NCBI GenBank assembly: GCA_905178155.1
Contig: CAJINV010000008.1
Coordinates: 2,857,303-2,921,302, forward strand
Direction of reading: 5' to 3'
From: Amoebophrya sp. A120
Lineage: Eukaryota; Sar; Dinophyceae; Syndiniales; Amoebophryaceae
Length of the DNA stretch: 64,000 nucleotides
The notes below the pieces were generated by a model. The model was not told where the DNA came from. It was given only the letters and a program-made list of their open reading frames with translations, and did no database searches. Of this stretch, positions 21,516 to 34,100 are shown in pieces; the stretch's first letter is position 1, and every line of letters begins with the position of its first letter. A program made the position numbers and the translations under genes.

Positions 21516-23702
21516 ATGTTTCGTTCTCTTCTCCCCATTCTGCTCGTCTCCACTTCTCACCTCTCCCCGGTCTCAGCCAAGAAGAAATGTCCCGGGCACT
21601 TTGGCGGGAAAACCAACGTGGCGAATCTGTGCGAGTCGCACTTTCCGGACAAGGCTTCTGAGAAAATATGGTTCATCAAGTTTTACGCCCCCTGGTGCGG
21701 GCACTGCAACAGCATGAAACAGGCTATCCTTGAGAAAAAAGCTAGCCCCTCACCACGTAATGCAGATGCAGAAATATTATATGCATCACAGAAGAAAATG
21801 TCTCTTCGATTTGCTATTTTTTTACATTATTGTTGCATTACGACCTTTATTGATGTGCTATGCTAGCAATTTTCTGCGTGATACAGCCCTGGATGGATTT
21901 GGGCAAGGAGTTGAAAGACGACAAGGAAATCGGAATCGGCGCCGTTGACTGCATATGCACTGCAAGTGTTTCTGGGTCGGGATAATGTGATGCTCGTTTT
22001 GTAAGTCAACAAGATATGCCGTAATGCATGTATGCGTAGGATAGGAGTGGCGAGTCTTTCCTTTTTCGTGGCGCACTGCAGGCCAGGTTGTCAGACTCTT
22101 GAAAGTACTAGATACAGATGATGTAGAACGACATTAATAGTCTTGGTATGCAGCTGTCCCTCTCACGTCGCAGAACTATCGAAGAGACCGCCATTTTTCT
22201 AGTTGCACGCAAGAATCAGCAAGACAAAGCACCCGTTTTGAGACCCCGTCGACATGTTTGTACTTGATACTGCGACAACGAGGGCAACAAACCTCTGTGC
22301 GGCAAGTACGGCGTGCAGGGCTTTCCGACGATCAAGGCAATAGTGGCAGGAAAGACGAAGGCGTACAATGGCGCCCGGGAAAAGCCGGCGTTCAAGCAGT
22401 ACATCCTGGATTTGAAAGCAAAACGAGGCAGCAAGGGCGGGAGTGCGAAGTGCGCGAAGGGCATCTTCAAGTCCACGCTGAAGGATTCCGTCTTGCCCCT
22501 GTGCGCAAAACACTTCCCGGACGAAAAATCAAAGTTCTCCTGGGTCACTGTCCTGTACGAAAAGGAAAAACTCGAGAAAAGCGACGTATTATTCGAAAAG
22601 TTTTGGAAGATTTTTTGTAGAAGTCGAACAGTGAATGTGAATGTGAAATGCAAAACTAACTCAACTCGAAGTTGTAGTAGGCGCAAGTATAATAGTAGAA
22701 GCGGTGCCTGTTCCAGGATGCTCAAGTACATAACAAGTTGTAAATCGTTGGACTTGTGAATTTCACTCTTCAGGAATTCAATCGGCTTGCGTTGGAGTTT
22801 GGCAATGAGCCCGCGGATAAAAACAAGTCTTTGAAGAGCAACAAGAAGCAATCGGAGCGGTTATCCGAGATCAAGGAGAAGTATTCAGTCAAGGCCGACG
22901 ACGGAAAAAGAAAGGCGGGGAAAAGTACAACTACACTTGTTGTTATTCTTTTTCTACTCCCAGGTAGGTGGTAGTGTACGGCAAGCATCTTGTTCGGAGG
23001 ACAGGCAGCATGCGGCCTGCATCTTGCCTGAGAGCAACAGAAGATTTGCCTGCACGACTCGCTTCACTAGAAAAAGAAGCCGGTACTATGAAAATTGAAG
23101 GAGCTCCAGAATGTTGACAGTCGACTCGTCTAATTAAAAAATCTATCATCTTCAAAAAATCAGGCAAAGACGCGCTCGCAAAATTCGGTGCGGTGTGCTG
23201 CGACTGCGAGAAGGAGAAAGACGCGAAGTGCGAGGGGCTGGAGAGCAAGGACCTGCCGAAGTTTTCGGTTTATAACCACGTTTCGAAAAAAACGTTTGTC
23301 TTCGACCAGAAGTACGACGTGGATCAGCTCACCGGGTTCACACTGGAAAAGCTGCAGTTTGTAGCGGAAGGGGGAGTATCAAATGTAAAAATGTCTGGGT
23401 CTGGAAGAATGCAACTCGTCATGCTAAATCTGAAGCATGCAAAAATCTGTGTTGCATGATTACCAAAAGTCGTCCAGTTTTGACCAAGTCGGGAGGGAGT
23501 TTCTCATGCAGCATAGGCATAAGAGAGATCGCACAGAATCTGTCATGCTAGGTCCTGCATTCCAGACCTCATGGGTCATGGAAAAGCTGCATGACAAGAA
23601 GTCGCGCACTCTTCCAGACCCAGACACTTTTACACTTGATAGGGAGCTGCCGCTGCGGCGACAGGGAGTGCGGGGGCGAAGAAGAAGAAGGAAGAGCTTT
23701 AG
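21516..23702 (+). CDS. ER protein disulfide isomerase-like thioredoxin-fold protein
   Basis: Exons 21516-21722, 21887-21952, 22274-22585, 22774-22924, 23164-23376 and 23647-23702 give 1,005 nt, 334 residues. There is a signal peptide (MFRSLLPILLVSTSHLSPVSA), then a thioredoxin domain with FYAPWCGHC (C61, C64) and the conserved cis-proline region YGVQGFPTIK. A second cysteine-bearing domain follows, and the C-terminus reads KKKKEEL, a KDEL-type ER-retention signal. Function inferred: oxidation or isomerisation of disulfides in the ER lumen. Introns 3 and 4 are GT-AG; introns 1, 2 and 5 are introner-like (intron 1 can also be read as GC-AG). The ER signal is encoded only in exon 6, beyond the introner at 23377. 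The first two junctions can each slide within a 5-bp repeat, changing one residue at most. Confidence 0.9.
21725..21883. mobile_element. Introner-like intron 1 of the PDI-like gene, TSD CAGGC/CAGCC
   Basis: 159 bp. Left end TATCCTTGAGAAAAAAGCTA; right end inverse is TATCACGCAGAAAATTGCTA, so the ends are imperfect inverted repeats meeting in GCTAGC. Flanking pentamers differ at one base and are in the same phase. Probably an older insertion. Confidence 0.65.
21954..22269. mobile_element. Introner-like intron 2 of the PDI-like gene, TSD CTGCA/CTGCG
   Basis: 316 bp, starting TATGCACTGCAAGTG with TCTGGGTC nearby, ending GTTTGTACTTGATA with GAGACCCC nearby. The ends resemble degraded family I TIRs. 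Flanking pentamers differ at one base and share phase. Removal joins AVDC to DNEGNKPLCGKYG, a typical thioredoxin-fold sequence. Confidence 0.7.
23377..23641 (+). mobile_element. Introner, family I, TSD GGGAG
   Basis: 265 bp with near-perfect TIRs (TATCAAATGTAAAAATGTCT and its inverse). GGGAG at 23372-23376 and 23642-23646. Its interior is close to that of 53863-54124 and is the reverse complement of 49393-49654. Excision links the PDI-like body to the KEEL terminus. Confidence 0.9.
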
Positions 23703-25101
23703 GTATGAGTGTGAATCCCTTCCCCACGACCCCTTTGAATCAATTCCCCAAGCACCACCACCCGACCCGGATCACTACCCCACATCCCCCGCGCCGGCTG
23801 GCCTCGAAGATTCCCTTCTCTTCGCGATGCGTCTCCCGTCCGAGCTCCGTCCCTTCCCGCCACCCCGTGGGCCTTAGCTTCTTCCTGGCCCTTATCCTTT
23901 GCGCTCTTTGCCATCCATATTGCTGTTATGCCCCCGTCGTGTTTCCGTGCCGTATCTCCTTGCGGTATTGCGTGCCCCGTCGACTATAAGATAACGGATC
24001 AGTCACGCAGCCTGAAGACTCAAGCACGTTGCAGCAGATACCTGCATCTGCATGACTCCGAAGTAGATCGCACAGCAGCAAGGCTGCAATCCTCCAGGCG
24101 CAGTCGCGTTGTGGTCGACACTCATCAAGACCTTCGTCGACCAGGAGTGCGACGTGGTGAAGTGCAGCGCAGTGGGGAAGTGCTGGACGACGGGGATGTG
24201 CGGTGGTGGAGAGGTGAGGTTTGACTTCTCCACCTGCCTACCACTGGGGTAGTACCTCCCCAGGGTGGGGCGGTGGGGAGCTGATGCGTGCGGAGGTGAT
24301 TCACACCATAGCCAGAGCTTTAGGCGGGGACCTTGCTTTGGAGATCGGAGTTTTCACTTGTTGTAAATGTTAACTTTGTTGTATCATGTCTCCTGAGCCG
24401 AGTACGGCTTGATAACAATGACGACAATAGACGACCAAAACGCAGGATGTAGAATTTGAATCGAACTGAAACCTATGTTCACGTACATGGGTCTGCATAT
24501 TCTACATTTGCGGTCTATGGTTTTATCACCACCAGAAACCTGTTCTGTTGATTTCAATGGCAGTGACGAATGAATTTTACTAAACGGCTTAACAAAAACG
24601 CGGTGCATTTTCACTGCCCCGCTGACTCGGTGATGCTGAGCGGAAGTGTTCTATGAGATTACGGCTTGCGCAAGCTCGAGCATGTGCCTTGCAAAGATGC
24701 CAAAATGTAAAGGGAGGAAACTCTTGTCCCATGGTTTATAGCCCAAAAAAGAATCGTCTAGCACGTAGACGCTGACCTCCAAGCACCGAGAGCAAAGTCA
24801 GCTGTTGCGAATCCACGAAGAGGGAAGACACCAAGAAGAAAGTTGGCGCAAAAGCTGAAACGCTTCTACTGAGGTACGGGGGCACTCAAATCAAAAAAAA
24901 TTGCTGCACTGAAGTGGCGCGAACTATTTTATACGAGAAACAAACGGATGAAAAATGAATATTGTTGTTGTAGGTGCGAGCGATGTCTGTTGTTAGAGCC
25001 CTTTTCTATCGGTTTCTGTTCCAAGGGTAAAGCTGCAGAGCTAAACAAAGGTATATTGAAAGGCACTAATAATCAGGACTTAATAGTTATGCTTATGAAC
25101 G
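23703..25101. other. Intergenic region
   Basis: About 1.4 kb. A pyrimidine/proline-codon-rich stretch at 23703-23960 keeps open frames but follows the stop codon. GGGG/CCCC-rich inverted sequences occur at 24190-24290. No supported gene. Confidence 0.45.
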
Positions 25102-28100
25102 ATGGATCAAGCGCTTAGGTCTCGTCTACCACACGGGACCGGGGCGTTTCAGTTTTCCAGATTCGTCCATCCACTGAGGTCACTCTGCTTCGTGGCTTGC
25201 GTTACACCCCAGTTTGGTGTGCTTGCGGTAGGGGCAAATGCTCGTTGGACAGTTGAGGCTGGCGGAGTGGACTATCAGCACGATGGGCATACACGCACGA
25301 GGGTTCCACGCGAGGTGTGGCATCGGCTCGAAGATGCACCGAGATTCTACTTCCGTTTTCCCCTTGCTTTGGGAAAACAAGGCATTCGGCTTTCCGATGA
25401 TAAGACGAAAGTTTTCTTTCCGCTGGATGAACCCTCATTGCACATCCATTTTTTGCGGTACCTGAACGGTGGTCTGGGGGGAGCTCGAACCAATGCGCGG
25501 GAAGCTGGATACGGATATGGTTTTTTTATCCCCTCATCAGGTCTACCAAGTGATATGCTGGCGACCAATGTGGGTGGTATGACCTTCGAGGAAACGGTGA
25601 CCGAATCAAGTGGTGGGTCTGCGGTATCGGAGAAATGGAACACGCAGAAGGCGGCCAATTCGACGTGGCGCGACCCGGTCCTTAGACAGCAGTCCACAGA
25701 TCCGCGCGTTCGAGAAAAACAAATTTTAGCAGCATCTCGAGTCACGTTTAATTCAAACCTGCTGAACCGCTACCACACGATACACAATCCGGCACTGATG
25801 GATCGTCTTATGGAGTACACTGAAGGCGAAGCACAGTTCGATCCACAAAACGTCGCAGCAAGTTCGATGGGCGAAAAAGTTCATCGATTTTCGGAAAGCA
25901 TCACCTCCATGCGCAGAGAGCTGGACGAGACAGACCTCGCTGCCACGCCACTGCAAGTGCAGTCCCATTACATCTATTGTATGCACTTTGCACGACACAA
26001 GGACATTAGCTTTCACGACGTTGAGAGGCGCCACATCGCCGGCGGCTCCGTAACGCGGAAAGGTGGGTGGGTGAGCCTGCGTCAGCTGCTGGTGGTTCGG
26101 CGCGCTGACTTGTCCGGAGCTCCCCTACCATTTATGGATCACTTTACCGGAACCGTTCACTTTACGTATGACGAAGAGCGCGACACGCTTGAAGCGCTTT
26201 GCGTCTGGCACGCCGCGGCTCATTTTGACTCTACGCCGCCCGTTTACACCGACGATCCACCGCTGCCGCTTGGGCAACGCAAGGAAGTGCCCCCTGTTGC
26301 CTACTACCGCGAGTTTCCTGTGCCGGGCTACTTGGAGAGTGCGGTGGTGCGAGACACTCGCGTGCGCGACAATAACATGTGGCAATCAGCGGTGGCGAAA
26401 TACTGGTACCAAAAGATGTGGACGTACCCAGTGGATTACACGTACTTGTGGCCGGAAGATCCGCGTGCTGGAGCGCTTCGGTGTCCTGACAATTACCTTG
26501 AAGTAGAAGTACTGGACGAGATCGAAAAGTGGAACTTCACCGAGCTCCTGACAAGGACCAAGCGGCCGGATGCAAACATCATCACTTCGGAAGAGCCGAC
26601 GGAAAAAAGCTATTCACAGGCGAGGCAAGCCATCTTTCGGATTCTTCGCAAATCACTGAACTGCATGACTTTCGGAGCAGGAAACCCGGAGGATCGCTTT
26701 GGTTACGGGATCAGCCATCTCTGGATTGGCATGGTTGTGCATGCGTTAGACGAAATCACATACCTTCCAAGACACCTCGTGCGCCGCATGTTCTCGGCGA
26801 CGTTTTTCCAGCGCGCAAAGTGGATCCCGAAACCGAGGCCGTTTCAGCCGGCACAGATCGCGGACCTTGCCGGCATCCAGGGATTGGCGGCCAGCTTGAA
26901 GTCGCAGCGTCCAGAGCACAGCTACCGGTTTACATTGGAACAAACTGGACAAGCTAGTTTAAGTGCTGCTCAGCCAGACAGAGCCGAAAAACTGGTTGTG
27001 CCACTCGGGCACCTGGATTTTGACCTGCTGGAAAGTCCACCTTTGCAAATAGGAAAACGGGACCGCGAAGTGCAAAACTGCCTCTTCTTGAACGACGACG
27101 CAATCATGAATTTGCGGATCGCAGCGGAGACGAACCTCTTCCCCTTTACCAAGGACGTGTACGCTGACCCAGTAGTGAAGCAGTCCATCGGCGCACCTGA
27201 AGTACTTTGGAACAATGCGCGCACGCTGAGTGACAGCAGGCAACCCACGTCCTCGTCAGAGGTTGCTACTCGTTCTGGTGCCGTTGTTTTCACACCTGCC
27301 GAACAAGCCGTTCTGCTGGCCAGCGATGATATGTTGATTCAAGGCGTTGCAAGTGTTAACGATTTGCGTGCTAGCGTGACGGACAGCACCATCTGGCGAA
27401 AGGATCTCGTATACCACGATTGGCGGTTCCGTCGCACGCCTAATGGTCGTCCCGACGTAAAGATGTTCGAACGTGAAGCACAAACCAGTTTCTATCCGTG
27501 TTCCGTCATCCGCAAGAAGCACACTGAGTTCGTTTCCAGTTCCTGGTCTAGCATCGGCATCGAAGACGGCATCGGGCAGCACATATCGCAACTAGTAGCG
27601 AACTCATCCTCTACAAGAACCGCAGCGGAGGCTTCGATTTGTGACGTCGTTCAGCAACACTGTGCCTCTGCTTTGCAACAATTTGCCTCAGTGGCCGCTT
27701 GTCGTGCGCATTATGGAGCTTTGCCTCTGGAGGATTCAGCCTGCAAGACTGCGCGAGGAGATGGCGCGAGCACGTACAAGAAGGTTCTGAGCGGCAATTC
27801 CTTCTCTTGCAAGTGGACCCAGAGCCACTTTGTCAAGATCGCACCGGAGACGTATTGCCCTTCGTTAGGACCGTCCTCTCCTGAAGGTGATCGATGCAGT
27901 CCATCGATTTGCAGCACTTCTTCGCTACAAGAACAGCAGCAACAGCTAGTAGTCGCGCCAAATGTAACAGTAACTGCGGTGCTCTCATCTTGCGAACCAG
28001 ACACAAAATCGGACATCATCGCCTCCACGCTAGATTCTCTTCCTTTTTGCCTCCCGTCTTTAGTCGGAAGCTCAAGCTGTTCTGCAAACTGCACCCAGGC

Positions 28101-31100
28101 GTTGAATACTTTCTTGGCGAAGCACGTCCAGAGCGGTGCCATGAAGCAGTGTGAAGGGGATCCGCTCGGAATTAGCGAGACCGATGGGACCGGGTCCCAC
28201 CTGTTGCATCTGCTGCAGGTCAACGCACGAACTTTGATTCATCGCTGTCTGCATTCCGGCGGCCCGGAGCGCCGAGCTGCTCAGAGTACTCCTTACACTC
28301 CGCAACCGCAGTTGCTTTTCGCGGTGGACTCTGGCTCCAGTGAAGGCGAGCGTGGCCGTGACGCATCAACAAGCGATAACAGCTGGGGCTACAGGGGCTG
28401 CGTTGACCCGCGCTTGTACCTTTCCGAACGTGGCTGCCGATCGCTGGATTGGGCAATCTTGGCCCGCGAAATAATGAACGAGTGGAGCGGTAGCGGTTTC
28501 AAGATGCAACGCCCGCAACGCATCACGGCAACAGAGCAAATAGCGTGGCGCGATGAGAAATTGTTTGACCTGTTCTTGCAGCCGTATTTCGGATTCCGGA
28601 CCATGGCAGAAACAAAGGCCCAGCTCATGAGGAGAAATGCATATGCGTCGAGTGCCAGCAATGAGCTCTGGGTCTTCGGCAATCCCGAACGAGGGGCCAT
28701 CAGATATACTGGTTTCGAAAAATCCTATGAAACGCTCATCGCTCGGTCACCAACACGAGCGCGACACCCAGCACTGGAATTCGGCTGGAGCGAGCGTTTT
28801 CCGCTCTTTTCTCACTTTCTTTCTGGTTTTCATCCCACGTACAGCCGATCATACAACGCAACCCGGGAGTTGCAAAAGCGCCACATCCGACCGTTTGCCG
28901 ACGTGGATCCGAAAGCGGTTTCGCGTCGCTCTTCTCTGTACGGCTCCGACCTGTGGGATGATTTGCGGTTTGAAGCCGGAAAAGCAGCAATCACCACTAC
29001 AATCAGCGAGCCAACTATGACGAAGAGTGACGAAGAGAATTTGCGCGATTTGTCCAAGATAGTGACGGGTATAGCAGTGCCTGGGCATTGGCACCGGTCG
29101 CACGGATACCTTTTGGGGACAGGTCTTTTTTCGAAGTTGGCAGCCGCCATGGAAACCTTCAAGCGCACTCGAAAAGTCGAACTATTTGATTCGGTCTTGG
29201 CAATCGTCGATGACCTAAAAGCGGACCTGCCGAAGGCGCTGCCGATCTCGCACTTTTCGCCGTCGTGGAACGCGGAAATAACGACTATCAGGGAGCAGGC
29301 CTTTCTGTACGAAACCCTCCACAGTTTTTTTTCGGGATCATTCGTTCTTGCTAGGCTTGCGAGAGGCTTGATCGAGCAGCTACGAGAAAATTGGTGCGAA
29401 CTTGGTCAACACTGGTTAGAGGTTCCCTATGGGACTCATCCGGAGCATTTTCGTGGCAGCAAAAAAGCAAGGATTCTGCTCGAGCATATTCGTATTCATA
29501 CGAGCGACTTCCAAAATACCAAGATTGAAGCTGATCCTCGAAATCCCGCGCAGACACGCGTAGTGCGTTACAGCAGTAAATTATAAAAGTGCAGCATAAC
29601 TCCCCCTCCCCCTCAAAATCAAAATCGCCAGCCACTTTTTGTCCGCCAAAAAAGCAACTTTTTGGGCTCGAAATGTGCGTGCCGCAAAAAAGCAAAAAAA
29701 TGATCGTGCTTTGAAGGCTAATCTCCATGCTATAGGCCCTCTCCCCCTCATGAGGGGGAGTGGGCCTGGGCCCATAGCATGGGGATTAGCTTTCAACACC
29801 AGCCCACTTTTCAGCCAGTTTCTGAGCTCGCTGATTTGTCGCTTATTTGACGACGCAAAACGTCGCCATGTGGCGAACATTTGCCGGAAATTCTGCAAGG
29901 GAGCAAGTTTTTTGCTTACGTTTTGGGGGCTAATCCACATGCTATGGGCCCACTCCCCCTCATGAGGGGGAGCGCTTCTTTTCATGAGGGGGAGTGAGCC
30001 CATATCGCGGGGAGTCACTTCCAATATGTTGCGAGGGCCTTTTTTGGCGGCTGGGCCGGAGGCTATGCCAGCCCCAAGTCCCCATGCTAGGGCACGGGCC
30101 CAGATGCCGGAAGGCGCCCCGAGTGGTCCAGCTGTTCAGCTTCTGCCCTCTCTTTAGTTGGCCAAAATCAGCCACGTTTTGAAGGCGAAACACCGTGCCA
30201 GAGGGCCACTCCCCCGCATGAGAGGGGGCGCCCTTTTTGGCGCCTGTGGCGGATGGTTATTCCAGTCCCGCGACCCTTTTGTCACACAAAACGCACTCGA
30301 CGCAGATGATTTCCTCAACCGAAACGCGTCCGGTTTGATAACATAAAAGCGCAGCATTTGGCAACGTAGAAACGCGTTATTTGGTAACCAAAAAAATGGC
30401 CAAAGTTGGCCATTTTGAGGGGGAGGGGGAGTTGTGCACTTGTATATCAGTCGCATCATTTGCGGGACGACCTTTTCCCCAATCCGGACGAGTTCGATTT
30501 CAACCGCGACAATCTGGGGAAGATATCTTTTTGGGGAATGCTCGAGGAGAACACGGGAGTCTTGCCGAGCCTAGAAGTAACGGGAGGCGCGGCGACAGCC
30601 GTAAGTCAGCCGGTTGATGTGCAACTGATGCCGCCACGTGTGCAACGCGACTCGGATCGGTTTCGTCGTGCACAGCGAAAGTGCCTTGGCCGCAATACTG
30701 CGATCCGCTGGCTTTTCAAGAATGTTGACAAGTATTTGCCTGCTTCGCCATTTTCAGCTGGGCCTTACCAATGCAGCCCGGGAAACCCGAACTTTGTGCA
30801 TCACGGTGTTGCGTTGCTGCGCCAGTTGATTCGCGTTGAGTCTACATCTGCAAATAAAACCAATGCGTTTCTCATCGAAACGTTCGTCCACGGAAAAGCG
30901 GTGCAGGACAATCTGCCAACTGGACGACCGTGGACCAAATTCAACACAAATGGAGAAGACACGGACGGATCACTGTTTCTGTTTTTGAATGGGTTCCCAC
31001 ACGCGCCTCAGTCCTGGGCAAGAGTGCTCAAGCACTTGCACGAGAGACGCCCTGGCTCGACGTCCGCTCTGCTTAATGTGCCAGGGTGGGGAAAAGGCGC

Positions 31101-34100
31101 TTCGCGGCTATTTGACGCACCTGCTTCGGATTGTTCCTTCCTAGGGAAATCCAGTGACATTCTACGGGATCTCATCGTCGACATCAAGCTTCGCTCTGGT
31201 AGTGCTAGCTCGTGGGACCGCATCTTTTTGATTGGGGATTCAACTCCTGTAGGCTCCGGGCTTGCCTGGGCAGCAGCACACAAACTCAACGTGTTTGACG
31301 AGAAACACCTCGTGGGCCTGATTTCTCTTACCCCGCATCCAGAGTTGATGCTCCGCCCGGCGATGAATACAGCGGACCCTCGTCAATTTCCGTTTTATTC
31401 ACTGCTCTCGCCCATCATTGGGGAAAGTGCTATCGGCATGAAAGACTTCGCGGCACTCAAGTCACAGATGGAGGATGACTTCGACGACGGGACGTTTGAC
31501 GATGGCACGATGATGCGAGCAGAGTATGTCAAGTTTTGGAGAAACACTGGCGCGAGATCACTGACGTGTTATTTCCGTGATAACTTCGAAGTTAAAGACG
31601 GGCGGATGCATGCAGTACCACGCTCGTTTTCATTTTTTAGCTCCACGTGAACACATAAAGGAAAGAAATCTCATCTATTTCTGGTAACCATATCACGAAG
31701 TACGAGAATAATTCTATTGCTCACTGCGAATCGAAAACGAAATTATTCATTGGGAACGCTCTGTCATTCCGGACGTTGATTTTTTGACTTTGAGTGCACT
31801 AAATTGATACAGGTTGGCGACTGGTTCGCTGACCTGCACCCGAAGCACCCACACATCCTGCTTCTGAACGCAGAGCGGGAAATCTCCTACCGGAAGGAGC
31901 AGTGGCTAGGCTCTTTCACCATGATTCCCCGCGAGCTCTCGCGACACCTGCGAATGCACACGGTGTCGGACGCCAGCAGTAAAGATCTGCTCTTTAGCGA
32001 CAAGCATAGCGAAGAACTGGCAGAGGAAATTTCCGCTTTCGCCTGGAGCGTGCGTATGACGGAATACCCGTGGCTGCTAGGTGTGGCGAAGATTGTGGTC
32101 GTTCCACCGGTACTGACGGGGGGGCTTGCGTACGACACGGAGAAGAACATCGCCCTTGGGTTATGAGGTGTAAAAACGTACGCACCTCCCCATAGGTAAA
32201 CTGCGACTTCACGAGTTTAGGGAACTCGGCACGACAAAATCGAAAGTTGAACACAAAGCATAATCGTGCTTAGCTATGAAGTCCGCATTTTGGGTTTCAT
32301 TGGTCATATGTTGAAGTCCGCATCACAAAAGCACTCTCTCATCCTGCTTGGACGATCAGAGCATCACAAATTATCAAGGAAGGGGAATCTGCAAATTGAG
32401 TTTGTGGTTTCGGTCGGTTTAAGCATCCCAAATTATCAAGCACTAAACCTTCATCTATGCGCGAAAATGTCTCCCACAAGAAGCTGCATGAGAGATTTGC
32501 CGGGCATGCAAAAACGCAGCACAAAGCTGGGGTGGCTACGTTTTCATTCCGGATATGGGTTTGCACTTTTCGCTGCGGCCTTCTCCGTCTTTGCTGGACT
32601 TTATCTCGAGCGGAATCTCGGATCCATACTAATTCGCACGACAAACAAGGAAGTTTACTGGCGCTTCGGTCAAGTGGCAATGGTGCCAATTTGTCTGGCG
32701 TGCATGGCATCGGCATCCTGGTTAGGATTGCCTCTGTGGTTTGCGGCTCTGTACAAGTTCGGGTTTCCGGAAGTGACGACGTTATTGTTGGCTCCGTGGC
32801 TGCTACGCGGAAAGGAGCATTGGGTCGACGTTTACGCGCGTTTCTTCGACGGAGTTGGCCACTTCATTCACCACACTGGGGCCTCCATCATCTATACTGC
32901 GATTCTCGCAAAGATGGTTTCGCCATTGCTCTTAACGGCCGCGATCCCACTTTCCCTGCAGCACGCGGTTTCGCCGCTGAAGTACCAGAGTACACGGATA
33001 CACGGGGCTTTGCTCACATTGTTAGAGGTGTGGTACCAATTCGAGTTTTTCCACATTCTGCCGCAGCTCCGCCACTGGGTGCCTGTTATGGGGCTGTGCA
33101 TGCTGACCTTCGCGCACTGGTGGTGGTTGGCTCGCCAGCTGGTTTGGTTGCCTCTAGCCTGGTTCTTTTCCGTTCCCGGGGACCGGCAGCGCACTCCAAA
33201 AGTACGCGCGTCGGTTTTTATGACGTCGATGCGTGTGTTTCGTTTCGCGGTCCGCCACGCGGCCTCTACGATTCGTAAGCGTAGTCAAGTGCGATTTTCC
33301 GGCGTGTCCGATGGGATGTTTTCGACGGCGGGTCGTTTCGAAGAAGACCAGATTTTCGAGCCCGATAACGACGGGAGCCCGGCTCTGATGCTAGAGGAGG
33401 CTGCACCACGGGATCAAGGACTGGACCGATTGCACGGGCGCCTTTCTGCAGGAAATATGAAGAATCAGGAAGGCGAGAGAAGTGGCTCCGCCGGTGCAGG
33501 GACAGGTACTCCAGTCCCTTCGTCGGGGGTGATCCAGCTTAGCAACCCGGACAGCGCGTCCGGACTAGCGTCTGCAGGTGTGAAAGACGTCGACACGGTG
33601 TCATTGATCTCCAGAGAAAGCGATATCAAGGAGCGACTGCAGTTCTTGGAGCACGATGCGGGAACCTCTTCGGACAGCCACGAGGTAGCAGGCGGGTCCA
33701 GTAGCGCGAAGGCCGCTCATCTTGTCGTGGCAGTCAGTAGGCACAGCGTCGCTGCCGCATCTGCAGCGACCGGTCAACAACATGCTTCCACCATAGTGCA
33801 AGCGCAGCGCCGGATCTCGAACACGACGTCGCCTTTGCCCGCGATGGATCATCGGGGGGTCTTGAACAACACTTCTGCGGGAAGCGCAACCGCCCCGAGA
33901 AGCTTAAGAACGCCGACGGGAACAACTGGAACCTCGACAGGCGTCACTAGTCCAAACAAAACCAGTACCCGAACGCAGCCTGCTGGCGGGCAGAACAATT
34001 TGTTCCCATTGATGGCATACTAAGTGCAAAAATGTCTGGGTCTGGAAGATTCTGACACTTGTCATGCACGTTTTGCATGAGCCATGATGTCTGTGATGCA

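Noticed and set aside
21723-21886. A simple GC-AG intron in the PDI-like gene
   Set aside because: Possible, but TAT-starting inverted ends and the CAGGC/CAGCC pair fit the introner pattern; kept as an alternative only.
30406-31650. Alpha/beta hydrolase as an independent gene starting at 30406
   Set aside because: The proposed start lies inside the right TIR of the 29582 element and the reading phase continues from 29581. The P450 signature also needs both sides.
32266-34023. Independent membrane-protein gene starting at 32266
   Set aside because: Its first 98 codons are introner sequence; TGGGT duplications show the true exon begins at 32561 as part of the upstream gene.
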